Positions 23,396-34,787 of a stretch of DNA of 64,000 bases are shown here, in pieces (within the stretch, counting starts at the first letter, position 1; every line of letters starts with the position of its first letter). Location of the stretch: the NCBI GenBank assembly GCA_028641055.1, contig CM054060.1, positions 62,339,371-62,403,370 on the forward strand. Direction: 5' to 3'. The notes under the pieces are model-generated. The model was not told where the DNA came from, did not search any database, and saw only the letters and a program-made list of their open reading frames with translations. The translations under genes and the position numbers were made by a program. The DNA comes from Alopecurus myosuroides (Eukaryota; Streptophyta; Magnoliopsida; Poales; Poaceae).

Positions 23396-24179
23396 CTAGA
23401 AGCAACAAGGTTCTTGGCTCCAATGAACCAAGAACAACAAGATCCCTAGGGGATGAGTGGGTTGATGACGAATCGGCTTGGTGAAGTTGTAGATCTAAAT
23501 CTTCTCCTCCAAATCTCAAGAGATCAATGACTTTGGTTGGGTATTTGGGGAGAACCTTGAGCTTGGAGGTGGTCAACAATGGTGGAGAGAGATTGACCCC
23601 TCCAAAAGGTAGGAGACAAGTCTTATTTATAGTGGGGGAAAGGAAGTGGCCGTTGGGGGGGGGGGGGGGTATCTTGGTGTTGTGCATAGTGGCCGGCAGG
23701 GAGGCCTGCCTGCGTGCAGGGAGCCCGGTATGTGCACAGAGAGCCCGGCCTGGCCGGCTGCTAGGCCGGCCAGCACACCGAACAGCCCGGCCTGGAGCCG
23801 ACCTCGAGCCCGGCCTGGGCCGGCTAGGCAGCGGCCGGCCTGCACAGAGGAGAGCCCAGCCTGGGCTGGCCGCCAGGCCGGACACCTAAGGGAAACCCCC
23901 GGCCTGAGGCCTGGCCAGGCCGGCTGTCAGGCCGGCCACAGCCGGCCAGGCAGTTTTTCTTCCTTTCTTCTTCCCTTCATTTTCTTCTTCCTCCTTATTT
24001 CTTTGACCATTGTCTTCAACAAACAAGTGTTTTGACTTGTTTTTCTTTCTTCATTTTTGTGCTCTCGTAGCTTTGTATATTTGTCATTTGTTCCCTAGAA
24101 CACTTAAGCACAATGGTCAAATACTTCCAAGTGTTGTAATCAAACATCAAAAACTAGGATTAGAAAACATGTCCTTTCA
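23396..24179 (-). repeat. 5' LTR of SIRE-like copia element, truncated
   Basis: It begins TGAAAGGACATG at 24179 on the minus strand and aligns with the 3' LTR until 23396, then jumps into gag. The part corresponding to 14192-14726 of the other LTR (about 535 bp), the primer-binding site and the start of gag are deleted. Its GC-rich block (23690-23950) is longer than in the 3' LTR, and a run of 15 G is present near 23655. Confidence 0.88.
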
Positions 24180-24640
24180 GGAGGTCCTGGCCGGAGGCGT
24201 CGTGGGTGTCGGCGAGCATGCGCTTGGCGATGATGTCTTGGCAGGAGCCCTCAGCGAGCATGATGACCATATGGCCGTTGTCGCGGAGGCGCCTCTCAGC
24301 AAACTCGAGGAGGCCGTCCTTGCCATCGAGGAAGAAGGGGAACTCCGGGATGTGTCGAGCATGGTGCCGCCGCGCTTGCTGATGTCGTTGAGTGAGCGCA
24401 GAGTGAGGTCAACCATGTGGCCGCAGACGAGCTCCCGGATGACGGTGTTGTGCCCCGGGCACAACCCGCCGCATGTGACGATGGTCGCGCCACCTCGTCC
24501 GGCTGGAAGTAGGGGCGCCGTCGGGGACCCACGCGCCGAAAGAGCGTCCCACACGCGGGATTCAGCGGTGAACGGGGCAGATTTGGCGGCAGCGGGAGGG
24601 GCGCGGGCCGGCGGCCGGCCCTGGCAGAGCGACGGCGGCA
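24180..24640 (-). pseudogene. PFK: Rearranged ATP-dependent 6-phosphofructokinase fragment
   Basis: Minus-strand frames spell pieces of a plant [17 protein letters not shown] precedes a frame change, then the nucleotide/substrate-binding core [20 protein letters not shown] deletion follows that brings RELVCG next to [18 protein letters not shown] second, larger deletion and frame change lead to [35 protein letters not shown] and THDASGQDL. Over 100 residues expected between the RGGT and PE.PF motifs, including the catalytic region, are missing. PFK normally phosphorylates fructose 6-phosphate in glycolysis; this copy cannot. The copia element is inserted right after the last motif. GC-rich, intronless appearance and enclosing terminal repeats suggest capture by a DNA transposon, or a retrocopy that was later rearranged. 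Confidence 0.85.
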
Positions 24641-25048
24641 AAGGCCCCTGGGAGCTCTCGGGTTGGGGACGGGGGAGGGTGCGTTTCTATTTTTTTTCTC
24701 TGTCAGTTGACCGGATCTGGATGTGCTAGGTGGGTGGCAATTGCCCGTAATATCTCACAACAACATGGCTGATTTGCTATATACCCTTTCGCAGGACTAG
24801 GTGAGAAACTCGGGAATCTGCTCGGGAGCAGTTTCTGTTTCTAGGCACAAAACGAGTTTCACGGTGGGGAAAAACTACCTAGAAACTGGACACTTCTTTC
24901 CAGTTTCTACTTATTTGGACTTAGAAGCAGCCAGAAACTGCAAAAGAAGTGTCCCTAAAGCCTACATTCATGTGACTTTTTTAACAAAAAAAATCATAAT
25001 TCTCTTTATACAAGATGTTCAATACATGGAGCATCACTTTTTTTTTCT
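24641..25048. other. Flank of PFK fragment and Harbinger-type right arm
   Basis: 24641-24790 has no gene. 24805-24955 contains several inverted 'agaaactg/cagtttct' blocks, the right arm of the putative Harbinger-type element. 24960-25048 is AT-rich. Confidence 0.4.
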
Positions 25049-25148
25049 CTCAACTAAGACCGATTAAATTGGTCATCAGCTCCACGTGTCAATTTCGCCT
25101 CAACTAAGACCGATTAAATTGGTCATCAGCTCCACGTGTCAATTTCGC
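25049..25148 (+). repeat. 50-bp direct tandem duplication
   Basis: The block starting 'ctcaactaagaccgatt' at 25049 is repeated exactly 50 bp later. A partial related block, 'atgtgtcaat...ctgtcaattt', follows to about 25186. It contains 'ccacgtgtc', a G-box-like core, in both copies. Confidence 0.9.
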
Positions 25149-25214
25149 CTATGTGTCAATATTCTGTCAATTTAGCCTATGTGTCACGCGCAACCATACT
25201 CGCAAGGGAAAAGA

Positions 25215-25285
25215 AATAATGCGGCGATTCGAACCCGCGAGTTCACGACCACCATCGAGTGTTTTAGCAATCAGGCCGAAGCTAT
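25215..25285 (-). other. tRNA-like / SINE-like internal promoter boxes
   Basis: On the minus strand GGGTTCGAATCGC (25221-25233) is close to the tRNA B box GGTTCGANTCC. About 35 bp upstream, 'ttgctaaaacactcgatgg' could be a decayed A box. The acceptor stem does not pair well, so it is not a functional tRNA; a tRNA-derived SINE head or an old pseudo-tRNA is likelier. Confidence 0.35.
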
Positions 25286-25289
25286 GTTT

Positions 25290-25734
25290 GTGTTAGAAAG
25301 TAACATGAAATTATTTTGTACATTGAAAAAATGTTCTGGGCCAAAGCCCATTACGAAAAAGGTGTGGAAGGGGTGGGGAGTCGAAGGCAAATCCCATTTA
25401 CAACGTATCCTGGGCCAAAGCGGAAGACGATGCTTCGGCCACACTCCTGGGACAAATCGGCTCGATCGGTTAGCTTTTTTTTTATTTTCTTTTTGTTTTA
25501 TTCTTTCTATTATAACTTTTGTTTTTTTAACTCCAATTTAAACCAAATAAATTTGAAAATTGGTAAAGATGTACAGGACCATTATAGAATATTAGGGATG
25601 GGTTGTAGTGAAAATAAATTACAAAATACCATAAATCTTATATATTGATTTATATACTAATTTTAAAAAAATTGAAACATTTCTTACGAATTATTGTTTT
25701 AATTTCAAGTAAAAGAAAAAATGCAGGGCGCTAA
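25290..25734. other. Intergenic AT-rich DNA
   Basis: T-rich from 25470 to 25540. No gene, terminal repeat or target duplication recognised. Confidence 0.4.
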
Positions 25735-26623
25735 AAATGGATACTAGCGCAATGCAAAGGTTTCCAATTTTTTTAAAGGTTGAACCTTTTAAGTCTGTTT
25801 CAAAATATGGTCGAAAACGTGAGACATGACTGTTCGTAACTAGTTGATGAATCTTGGGAAACTATTGGTGTATCAGTGATGAAACAGATCCTTTTGTATA
25901 TAAATATGATTTTTTCCCAAAAAAAAATCACGGGCAAATCACGAGGCATTTGTAGTTTAAATTTGACCCGCTTCAAGCCGAATCGGCACACACTTGTCTT
26001 TTTAAAATATGTGGATGTAAACCTTTTTTAGAGAAAGTAATTTGATTATTTGTAGATATAATATGGTCTAATAACTTCTAAAAGTTAGTTCTCCAATTAT
26101 TCAACATATTTTTTGTATGTGCTTCACAAGAAAAAGCCATTTTTGCACGCGAAAAATGAAATGATGTTTTTATTCTAAGGAAAATAAAACTTTGTTCGTC
26201 AACATTGTTCGTGGTTCCAATATGCATGTTTGTGTAAAACATAGAAAAAACAAACTATTGCATGGACGTGGCCATAACATTGGTCATTTGGGCTGAAAGT
26301 CATGAATCTTCATAGATAATAGCTCATTTCTATGAACACTTTTCGCGATAATTGCCATATTCCAAGTTTATTATTTTGTATAAATACTAGTATGACACAT
26401 CACAAAGGTTTTCCATTTTTAAAATTTGTTTGAACCTTTTATGTCGGTTTGAAATCACGGTCCAAACGGGGGACATGACCATTCGTAGCTATGGGGTGAA
26501 TGTTGTGAAACTAGATGTGTATCAGTGAAGTAGATACTTGTGATCCTAAAAATGATTTTTTGCAAATATCACAAGCGAACCGCGAGGCGCTTGTAGTTCA
26601 AATTGTACCCGCTTCCAACTTAA
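25735..26623. repeat. ~650-bp tandem repeat, left part of array
   Basis: Landmark 'aaggttt(t)cca' recurs at about 25757 and 26405; after removal of the copia element (26624-34792) the next landmarks follow about 650 bp apart (35243 and 35895). Each unit carries 'gaccattcgtagct', 'ttcaaatttgacccgcttcc', 'atataatatggtctaataa' and 'gcatgtttgtgta' type blocks in the same order. Units are diverged from each other. No coding frame is conserved across units. Confidence 0.85.
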
Positions 26624-28252
26624 TAAAGTGTTTGTTGCATAGAAAACAAAAAAATCTACGTGAGAGACACCCAAAGGGCCAAGATCTAATATAGGAGATA
26701 TAAGCAACAAGCATAGATAAAGTATTAAGGATAACATACCCTCGAAGACACAAAGCGTTACGAGATCAAATCTCGTTGGTGATGTCGTCGTACTCACATC
26801 AATCTCAAGATCGCGAAGATGAGCGCTGCAATCCGGCAGCGCTTCCGCACTCGGTCACACATAAAGCTTGATGACGACCTCCATTCCCTCGATCCAGCGG
26901 GGCAGCGGAAGTAGAGGATCTACCGGAAACTCCAACAACACGACGACGTGGTGTGGTGAAGAAAAATCCATTCAGGGCTTTGCTAAGCGCACGAACAAGT
27001 GGTGGGGCAGCGGGAGGTGAGAGGAAGAGATGACACAAGTGTGTGTGTGTGAGAGAGGGAGCTCCCACCCCTCCTTATGTAGGAGGGGAAGGCAGCCACG
27101 AATTTTTTGGGTGTCTCCACCTCTCCCTCATCATGTGAGTGGAGTCTCCACTCAACCCACTCATTCTTCCATTAATTCCAACTCAAAATCGCAAGGGTTT
27201 TCTTTAATAAAAAAAAAAAATTATTTCTTTATTTTAATATTTGTTAATTCCAACAAACATTAACACGTAACCCCTTGAGTTAGTTGTTAAATCTATCAAC
27301 AACCATTTGACAAGAATCCCCTTGAACTATTTCAAAATTACCCGAAACAATTTCGGTGTTGTCCAAACTTTTCTGCGATATTTCGTATCCACTCAAACGC
27401 GTCATCGAACCTTAAGTGTGTCACCCTACGGTTCGTGAATAATGTAGACATGATCTATACACCTCTCCGATCAATAGTCAAAAGCGGAACCTGGAGATCC
27501 GTAATGACTCCTACATATTCAACGATGAATCTAGTGATCGTGTGAATCAGAAACGTCATAACCAATTCCCTTTGTCTCGCGATATTTTACTTGTCCGAGA
27601 TCCGATCATTGGTCTCAACCACACCTAGTTCATTATCGTTGCCGACAAGTACTATTTTACTCGTTCCATGATATGATATCCTTGTGAACTAGTCACATGC
27701 TTGCAAGCGGTGTCGATGTGATATCACCGAGAGGGCCCAATGTATCTCTCTCCGTCATTTGGATGGACAAATCCCACTCTTGATCCATGAGCCTCAACTA
27801 ATACTTTCCGAATATCCAACGGAACCTTTATAGTCACCCTGTTACGGTGTGACGTTTGATGACATCAAAGCACTCTTTCGGTGTTAGTGATTGACATGAT
27901 CTCATGCTCTAAGGATTAGAGTTACTTCGTATGTGTCATATAACAATGTAACTTAATGACTTGATCACATTTCTATATTCACTTTGGGTCTATGTTCAAC
28001 ACATCATTCTACCAATGACATGACCCCGTTATTAACAACATCCAATGTTCATGATCAGGAAACCTTGATCATTAGTTAATCAACAAGCTAGTTAAATGAG
28101 AGGCGTTACTAGGAACTCTTGTTTGTTTGTTAGACACACATGTATCAGCGTTTCCGGTTAATACAGTTCTAGCATGAGAAATAAACATTTATCATAAACA
28201 AGGAATAAGATAATAACCACTTTATTATTGCATCTCGGGCATATTCCTTTCA
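26624..28252 (-). repeat. 3' LTR of degenerate copia element
   Basis: 1629 bp; matches the LTR at 33181-34787 throughout. It includes about 40 bp missing from the right copy near 26845-26868. It is followed internally by 'gtctcccacttgcacta' (28253 onward), the complement of the purine-rich plus-strand primer. Confidence 0.9.
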
Positions 28253-31200
28253 GTCTCCCACTTGCACTAGAGTCAATAATCTAGTCTGTAAGCACTTAAC
28301 ACATATGGTGTTCTAGTGTTATTACCATGCTTTGCATTTGGATGTTAATTCAGGTCCTATTGTATTTGCATGTCTTTGCGTCTACAGGCATCACTCATTC
28401 TCTAATGAGATGGCTTTGTATATATTTGGTCAAGCGGTGAGACCTTAATTTCTTAGCTTAAACTAATGTTACTAACATTCTGAAAATGTAGCTTCATAGT
28501 CAGAATTCTTGGAAATACACCAAGTTCAATAAAGAACTCCTTGACACAAAATATTCATATTATTGGTTGTCAACACAACAATATACTTAGCCTTTGCTGC
28601 AGTACCCGTCACAATACTTTAATTTTGAAACTCATTCTAATCCAGCATGGAACTTTCTTCCAGCCTATTGTGCTACCTTTCAACACATATTTTAATTGAG
28701 ATAGATTTATTTTAATAGATGACAAGACTATTAGTGTAACATATTACAAAAAATATTTTTTCATTACTACAAATAGGAAAACATATCCTTGGCATTTCTA
28801 AAATTGCATAAGGATCTATCCCACTGTTGTTTAATCATCATATGAATTATCCTGCTATAACATTCTATAGCATAGGACTCATCTTGTTATGGACATAGCA
28901 TGGAACTCATGACTTAGAAATCTCAATTTCAATTATGCTCATCATGTGTCAAAACACTTGAATATTGCTCAATTCTTTCCATGTGACAAGAACTCCTTCT
29001 TGTCATTTCGATATTGACTTACTTCAATATTTCATCTATGTAATTTGGCTCAACCATATCAGGTGCTTCAATCCATCTCTTGTAGAAATCGATGCCCAAT
29101 ATCTCCTTAGACTTTCATCAATATGAAAATCTTAACCGTGTTAATTTAAAATACATATTTTCCAACAACTATATATCATCTACATTAAGCATTAGAAATA
29201 TGTCTTAGCGCTCCCACTTAATTTCTTGCAACTCTACAAGCATATTTATCGTTAATGATGGAATCAAACTATTTTGATAACTTCATTAAGGTAAAGATTC
29301 CAACTTCGTTATGCTCACTTCAACCATTGAAGTTTGCATACCTGTCCGGCAACCTTTTGAATTTTACAGAACTCCCAGACTGTGTCAAGTACACATCCTC
29401 GATCAAACTTCCTAAAGAGGAGAGTTGGTTTTGTTATTCAACTTCCATATCATAATATGTAACTTTTGCTAGAACTATCCACAAAGACTAAAGCATCACT
29501 ACGGAAGATCAAAATCTTGCAGTAGTCAACTCTTTGAACTTCGTCAAAGACATCTTTTCGACAAGCACAACTTTTAAAGGATGTAAATATCCATGTCTTT
29601 GTTGCTATATAGACCCATTTGCTATCGTTAGGCATCAGGCCTATCAAAAGGAGTACCAAGTCACATACTTGATATTCATACAGGGATACTATTGCGGATA
29701 TAATGACTCATAGACAATTTTACGAAGTCAGGGCCCATTATTTTCTTCCTTTATAAGTTTTAGGTCCTTTGTTGTCAAAACAACACTTCACTCTCAAACC
29801 ACAAGTTGGTCTAAGTACAAAGTTTTAGGACTTTTGTGGCTCAGTTCGCAAACTCATTCGAAGTATCTACAACACATGTAGTGTCTTCTACTTAGTCAAA
29901 ATAGGAAACCCCGTAACAACTTCTAGTGATGTGCTACTCTTGACATGATAACAAAGATTCTCTAATCTCGTCGAGTTTTTACTGTCCTCCCACTCACTTG
30001 TTTCGCAAGAACTACTTTCTCGAGAAATCAACCCTTTCTGACAAACAACATTTGTCTCTGGTTTGGTGATAGGAGAAATATCTAATGGTTTCTTTGGGAT
30101 AACCTTATAAGCATATATTTATCCTGTTTTGGTTGTAAAAAATTTACACATGCTACGCATACCAAAACTTAAGAAAAAGACAATTCGGGTCACTACCCAG
30201 GCCATAAATTATATGGTGTCAATTTTAACGGATCGTGATGGCGCTCTTTTCAGTGTAAAAGCGGTTGTCTCTAATGTATAAACTAAAAAATTATAATGGA
30301 AATTTTATTAGTCTTACCATGTCCAACAAGGTTTGATTTTGTCTCTCGAATACTCCAAAGTAATGTGGGGTATTCGAGAAATATAAGTTGTAGAAATTTT
30401 TTGCAACTCCTCACATGTTTTGCTAAACTTGTAACTCAAACTTTATCCTTTATGATTCAATCATAAATACTTGATTATCTTGTTACGATGATTTTTTACT
30501 TCATACTAAAAATAGTTTGAACCAATTCAAAAATGTCAAACTCCGTTCTCTTTAAATAGATATACTCATATATCTAATTTTATTAATCCACCACACATGA
30601 CTATACATAATGGACTATATACATAAATATGTACAATCTCCATTAAATTTGTCATCCATTCTACTTTGGCCCATGAACGGAATTCTAGTCATCTTTTGGA
30701 AGAGGTCTCACAAGCGTCAATTTATTCAAAAATAAAATGACTCCGGAAGTCCATTAACATGGAGTTCCTTTCATGTTTTCATTTCCGATATGAACTAAAA
30801 ATGTGGTGTCACAATTTAAGTGAAATTATTTTATGGCTTGCAACGTATAGCATTTAGTCTTATAGATGTTTAATTTACCAACACGATTTATATTAACTCA
30901 TCCATCAATTATGGAATAGGGTCATGGTTTTAAAAATATCATTTGTTCTCACAAAACACCAGAACAAAACAACAACTAATTAAGTTCTTAAAATAAATCT
31001 TGAATGTTTGGTTTGATACGGCAGTGAACACAATAACACTAAATTTATGTTCTTGTCATGATCGATCCCACACCTACTACTAGTTCCTTTTAGGCCCTTG
31101 TATCTTGCATTGTGTTGCTTTGTATGACAACTCATACCAACCAATATAGTATCAAAATACCCAAAAAAAATACTTTGTTAACTAGTAATACATCTATATC

Positions 31201-33167
31201 TTGTACATCAAGCATATACACCTGAGCTGAAATTTTCCAGTTATCTTCTTTTCTGCCATATATCTTATTGTAATTCTATTTTCAATATTCCTTTTTTGTT
31301 TACAGAAGAATCATTCAACATCAAACAATGCTAGTCTTACTAGCAAATTTTGCTTGGCGTGTTAATCATATTCTATCACCCATTGAGTCATGCTTTGATT
31401 TTGATTGTTCTACTAATATCACCATATTAATAGCATTCTTCTAGATTCCACTCTTAGCAATCTCTAGGCAAGGTAACCGATTTTACCCATACCTTTAATC
31501 CATCCCATCGTAACAATTTTGTGATGAAGCTACTATAGCTCGAAGGAAGGAATTTAGAGGATAATATTAGCACCCAAATTCTTGGAAGATTCAAACGTCT
31601 AGCGTCTTCAATCATTGCATATATTCAAATAATATAAGCATATTGTCATGCTAAATTATACTAAGTTATGTTGCCACAAATAAGTTTCTAGATATCAATA
31701 TATCTTTCACTTGATTGTTTATGAAAACATTTTTTTTAGTTCCTAAATCACCTTGATCAACAAAACATTCTTTTGAAGATAAATTATTATGGAAGCAAGC
31801 ATGAAACTGGATTCTTAATAGGAATAATTTACTCTATAGACCAATCAATCATTAATCATATGGAGTTAGGTAGGTTATACTGAAAATCTACAATAAGACT
31901 CAATTTTAAATTTCACTAATACGGTACCAATTTTAAATGGTTTTACCAGATTATAAAGTTGTATCTCAATTAACAATCTAAGTGTGAGGTAGTTTGTGGA
32001 TGCCAATGAATACTACAATTTATGGAAATTCACTTTGATTGGTTGTTCATGATAAAATAAGTTCAAGTTAATTCAGAATTACTACGTGAACTCCCACTCA
32101 AAAACAACATCCCTTTAGTCGTTTTAGTGATTACACAAACCAAATTCACTACACCAAAACCGATCATCACGTGAGATAATGTAGCTGCAAAGGCGAACAT
32201 CTACATGTTCATCATATCATCCATATGACTCATGCTTTATCTTTCGGTTATGTGTTCCGAGGCCATGTCTTACATGTTAGGCTCGCCAAGTAGAACCATA
32301 GTATTGCGTGTGTTCCGAGGCCATGTCTGTACATGCTAGGCTCGTTAGCACCCATTGTATGCGAACGTTGAGTCTGTCACACCCGATCATCACGTGGTGT
32401 CTCGATACGACGAACTTTCTTAACGGTGCATACTAAGGAAGAACACATTATTATCTTGATATTAAGTGAGAGGGATCATCTTATAATTCTATCGTCGCGA
32501 TCTAAGCAAAATAAGATGCATAAAAGGATTAACATCACATGCATGGATAATGTGATATGATATGGTCTTTCTTGCACTTTATATCCATATTGTGCATCAT
32601 GGTATGATCTCCATCATTTCACCGGCGTGACACCAATGTCCATGGCACCTCCATCTTGATTGTCCATCAAAATTATAACATATCACATGGATATGATATA
32701 CAACACGATGGCCATAAATAATAAGACAACCATATGACTCCTACGGTATATTAATAATTTACAAAAGAGATCATCTCATAATCAAATTTTTAACATTGAC
32801 CATATCACATCACATGCCCTGCAAAAACTAGTTAGACGTCTTTAATTTATTTTTTCATATTTTACGTGGCTTAGGGCTTTCTAGGATAGAACCGTTCATC
32901 CCTACAAATATGAACCACAATGTTGATAAACATATTTTTAACAACCCTTAGTAGATTAGATCTTAACTATAGTAGGAGAAACGGACACCCCCTCAGCCAC
33001 AAGTGAGACAGGTCTCGCGTACAAAGTACACGTAAAGTTTGTCTAGGGCAGCTTCATCCTACTATGCCACTAAGATCATAAAATACTCAAGGAGGCAATA
33101 ACATGATCATCAACGCCCACATACACTTATGTGTTCTACCCATACAAATCATCTACGCATAGATCCG
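28253..33167 (-). pseudogene. Remnant gag-pol of degenerate copia element
   Basis: About 4.9 kb, the usual internal length for a copia element, but no frame longer than about 70 codons survives. Relics of RT on the minus strand at 29640-29500 share spacing with the KWVY...FKARLV...DY motif. Widespread C-to-T and G-to-A type substitutions are consistent with long methylation. Confidence 0.6.
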
Positions 33168-33180
33168 ACTCTGATACCAC
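33168..33180 (-). promoter_or_regulatory. Primer-binding site (initiator tRNA-Met type)
   Basis: On the minus strand TGGTATCAGAGTC directly follows the 5' LTR end, matching the copia consensus TGGTATCAGAGC except for the last base region. It fixes the orientation of the element. Confidence 0.85.
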
Positions 33181-34787
33181 TGAAAGGTTTGTTGCATAGA
33201 AAACAAAAAAAATCCTACACGAGAGACACCCAAAGGGCCAAGATCTAATCTAGGAGATGTAAGCAACGGGCATAGATAAATTCTTAAGGATAACATACCC
33301 TCGAAGACACAAAGCATTATGGTATCAAATTTTGTTGGTGATGTCGTCGTACTCATATCGATCTCAAGATCGTCAAGTTGAGCGCTGCAATCCGGCAGCG
33401 CTTCTCGATGACGACCTCCGTTCCCTCGATCCAGCGGGGTAGCGGAAGTAGAGGATCCAACAGAAACTCCAACAACACGACGACGTGGTGTGGTGAAGAA
33501 AACTTTGTTCCGGGTTTCGCCAAGCGCACGAACAAATGGTGGAGCAGCGGGAGGAGGGAGGAAGAGATGAAACAAATGTGTGTGTGAGAGAGAGGGAGCT
33601 CCCACCCCTCCTTATATAGGAGGGGAAGGCAGCCACGAATTTTTGGGTGTCTCCACCTCTCCCTCATCATGTGAGTGGAGTCTCCACTCAACCCACTCAT
33701 TCTTACATTAATTCCCACTCAAAATCCCAAGGGTTTTCTTTAATAAATAAATAAAAAAATTCTTTATTTTAATATTTGTTAATTCTAACAAACATTAACA
33801 CATAACCCCTTGAGTTAGTTGTTAAATATATCAACAACCATTTGACAAGAATCCCCTTGAACTATTTCAAAATTACCCGAAACAAGTTCGGTGTTGTCCA
33901 AACTTTTCTGCGATATTTCGTATCCACTCAAACGCATCATCGAACCTTAAGTGTGTCACCCTACGGTTCGTGAATAATGTAGACATGATTGAGACACCTC
34001 TCCGATCAATAGTCAACAAAGGGACCTGGGGATTCGTAATGACTCCCACACATTCAACGATGAATCTAGTGATCGTGTGAACCATAAACGTCGTAACCAA
34101 TTCCGTTTGTCTCGCGATATTTTACTTGTCTGAGATACGATCATTGGTATCAACCATACCTAGTTCAATATCGTTACCGACAAGTACTCTTTTACTCGTT
34201 TCGTGATATGACATCCTTGTGACCTAGTCACATGCTTGCAAGCGGTGTTGATGTGATATCACCGAGAGGGCCCAGAGTATATCTCTCCGCTATTTGGATG
34301 GACAAATTCCACTCTTGATCCGTGAGCCTCAACTAGTACTTTCCGAATACCCAACGTCACCTTTATAGTCACCTTTTTACGGTTTGACGTTTGATGACAT
34401 CAAAGCACTCTTCCGGTGTTAGTGATTGACATGATATCATGGTCTAAGGATTAGAGTTACTACGTATGTGTCATATAACAATGTAACTTAATGACTTGAT
34501 TGCATTGCTATATTCACTTTAGGTCTATGTTCATCACATTATTCTACCAATGACATGACCCCATTATTAACAACATCCAATGTACATGATCAGGAAACCT
34601 TGATCATTAGTTAATCAACAAGCTAGTTAAACGAGAGGCGTTACTAGGAACTCTTGTTTGTTTATTAGACACACATGTATCAAAGTTTCCGGTTAATACA
34701 ATTCTAGCATGAGAAATACACATTTATCATAAACAAGGAATAAGATAATAACCACTTTATTATTTCCTCTCGGGCATATTCGTTTCA
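33181..34787 (-). repeat. 5' LTR of degenerate copia element
   Basis: 1607 bp, TGAAAGG at 33181 to TTTCA at 34787 on the plus strand. A TATA-like 'tatatagga' lies at 33614-33622, complement to the promoter side. It is adjacent to the primer-binding site at its left end. Confidence 0.9.

Larger units (their letters stand above)
14192..24179 (-). mobile_element. Ty1-copia LTR retrotransposon, SIRE/Maximus-like
   Basis: The element reads on the minus strand. A 5-bp target duplication ggagg flanks it (14187-14191 and 24180-24184). The 3' LTR is 14192-15442; the 5' LTR is truncated (23396-24179). A purine tract (aaaaaaggaggagat on the minus strand, 15443-15457) precedes the 3' LTR. Gene order is gag, protease, integrase, RT, RNase H, then an extra ORF before the LTR, as in SIRE-type copia elements. 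By-eye LTR divergence over about 290 bp is about 4%, mostly C/T changes, suggesting a fairly recent insertion. Several stops and the 5' deletion make it inactive. It inserted into the PFK-carrying segment. Confidence 0.9.
13654..24955. mobile_element. Probable PIF/Harbinger-type element carrying a PFK fragment, split by copia
   Basis: The left edge reads GGGACACTTCTTTT then AAGTTTCTG (13654-13676); the inverse of the right edge (to 24955) reads GGGACACTTCTTTT then GCAGTTTCTG. Both are flanked by TAA (13651-13653 and 24956-24958), the 3-bp target site typical of PIF/Harbinger elements. Removing the copia insertion (14192-24184, counting one target copy) leaves about 1.3 kb that contains the rearranged phosphofructokinase fragment. 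No Harbinger transposase is present. TAA is a weak signature and both edges contain internal foldbacks, so two separate MITEs are an alternative. Confidence 0.5.
26624..34787 (-). mobile_element. Degenerate Ty1-copia retrotransposon (TGAAAGG-type LTRs)
   Basis: Direct LTRs at 26624-28252 and 33181-34787, both TGAAAGG...CTTTCA in form (the left has decayed to TAAAGTG). The target duplication cttaa lies at 26619-26623 and 34788-34792. Orientation is minus: the primer-binding site lies beside the right LTR and the purine tract beside the left. The internal 4.9 kb is AT-rich and full of stops, but RT relics remain on the minus strand near 29520-29640 (KWVY...TKTW, then a VDYCK block where DY and F are expected). 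LTRs differ at roughly 9% of positions over about 230 compared by eye, so this insertion is older than the SIRE-like one. Confidence 0.9.

Noticed and set aside
24010..24729. 239-codon plus-strand open frame
   Set aside because: It crosses the copia LTR end and runs antisense to the PFK fragment; the PFK homology is on the minus strand.
25221..25285. Functional tRNA gene
   Set aside because: B-box-like match only; no good acceptor or anticodon stem could be drawn.
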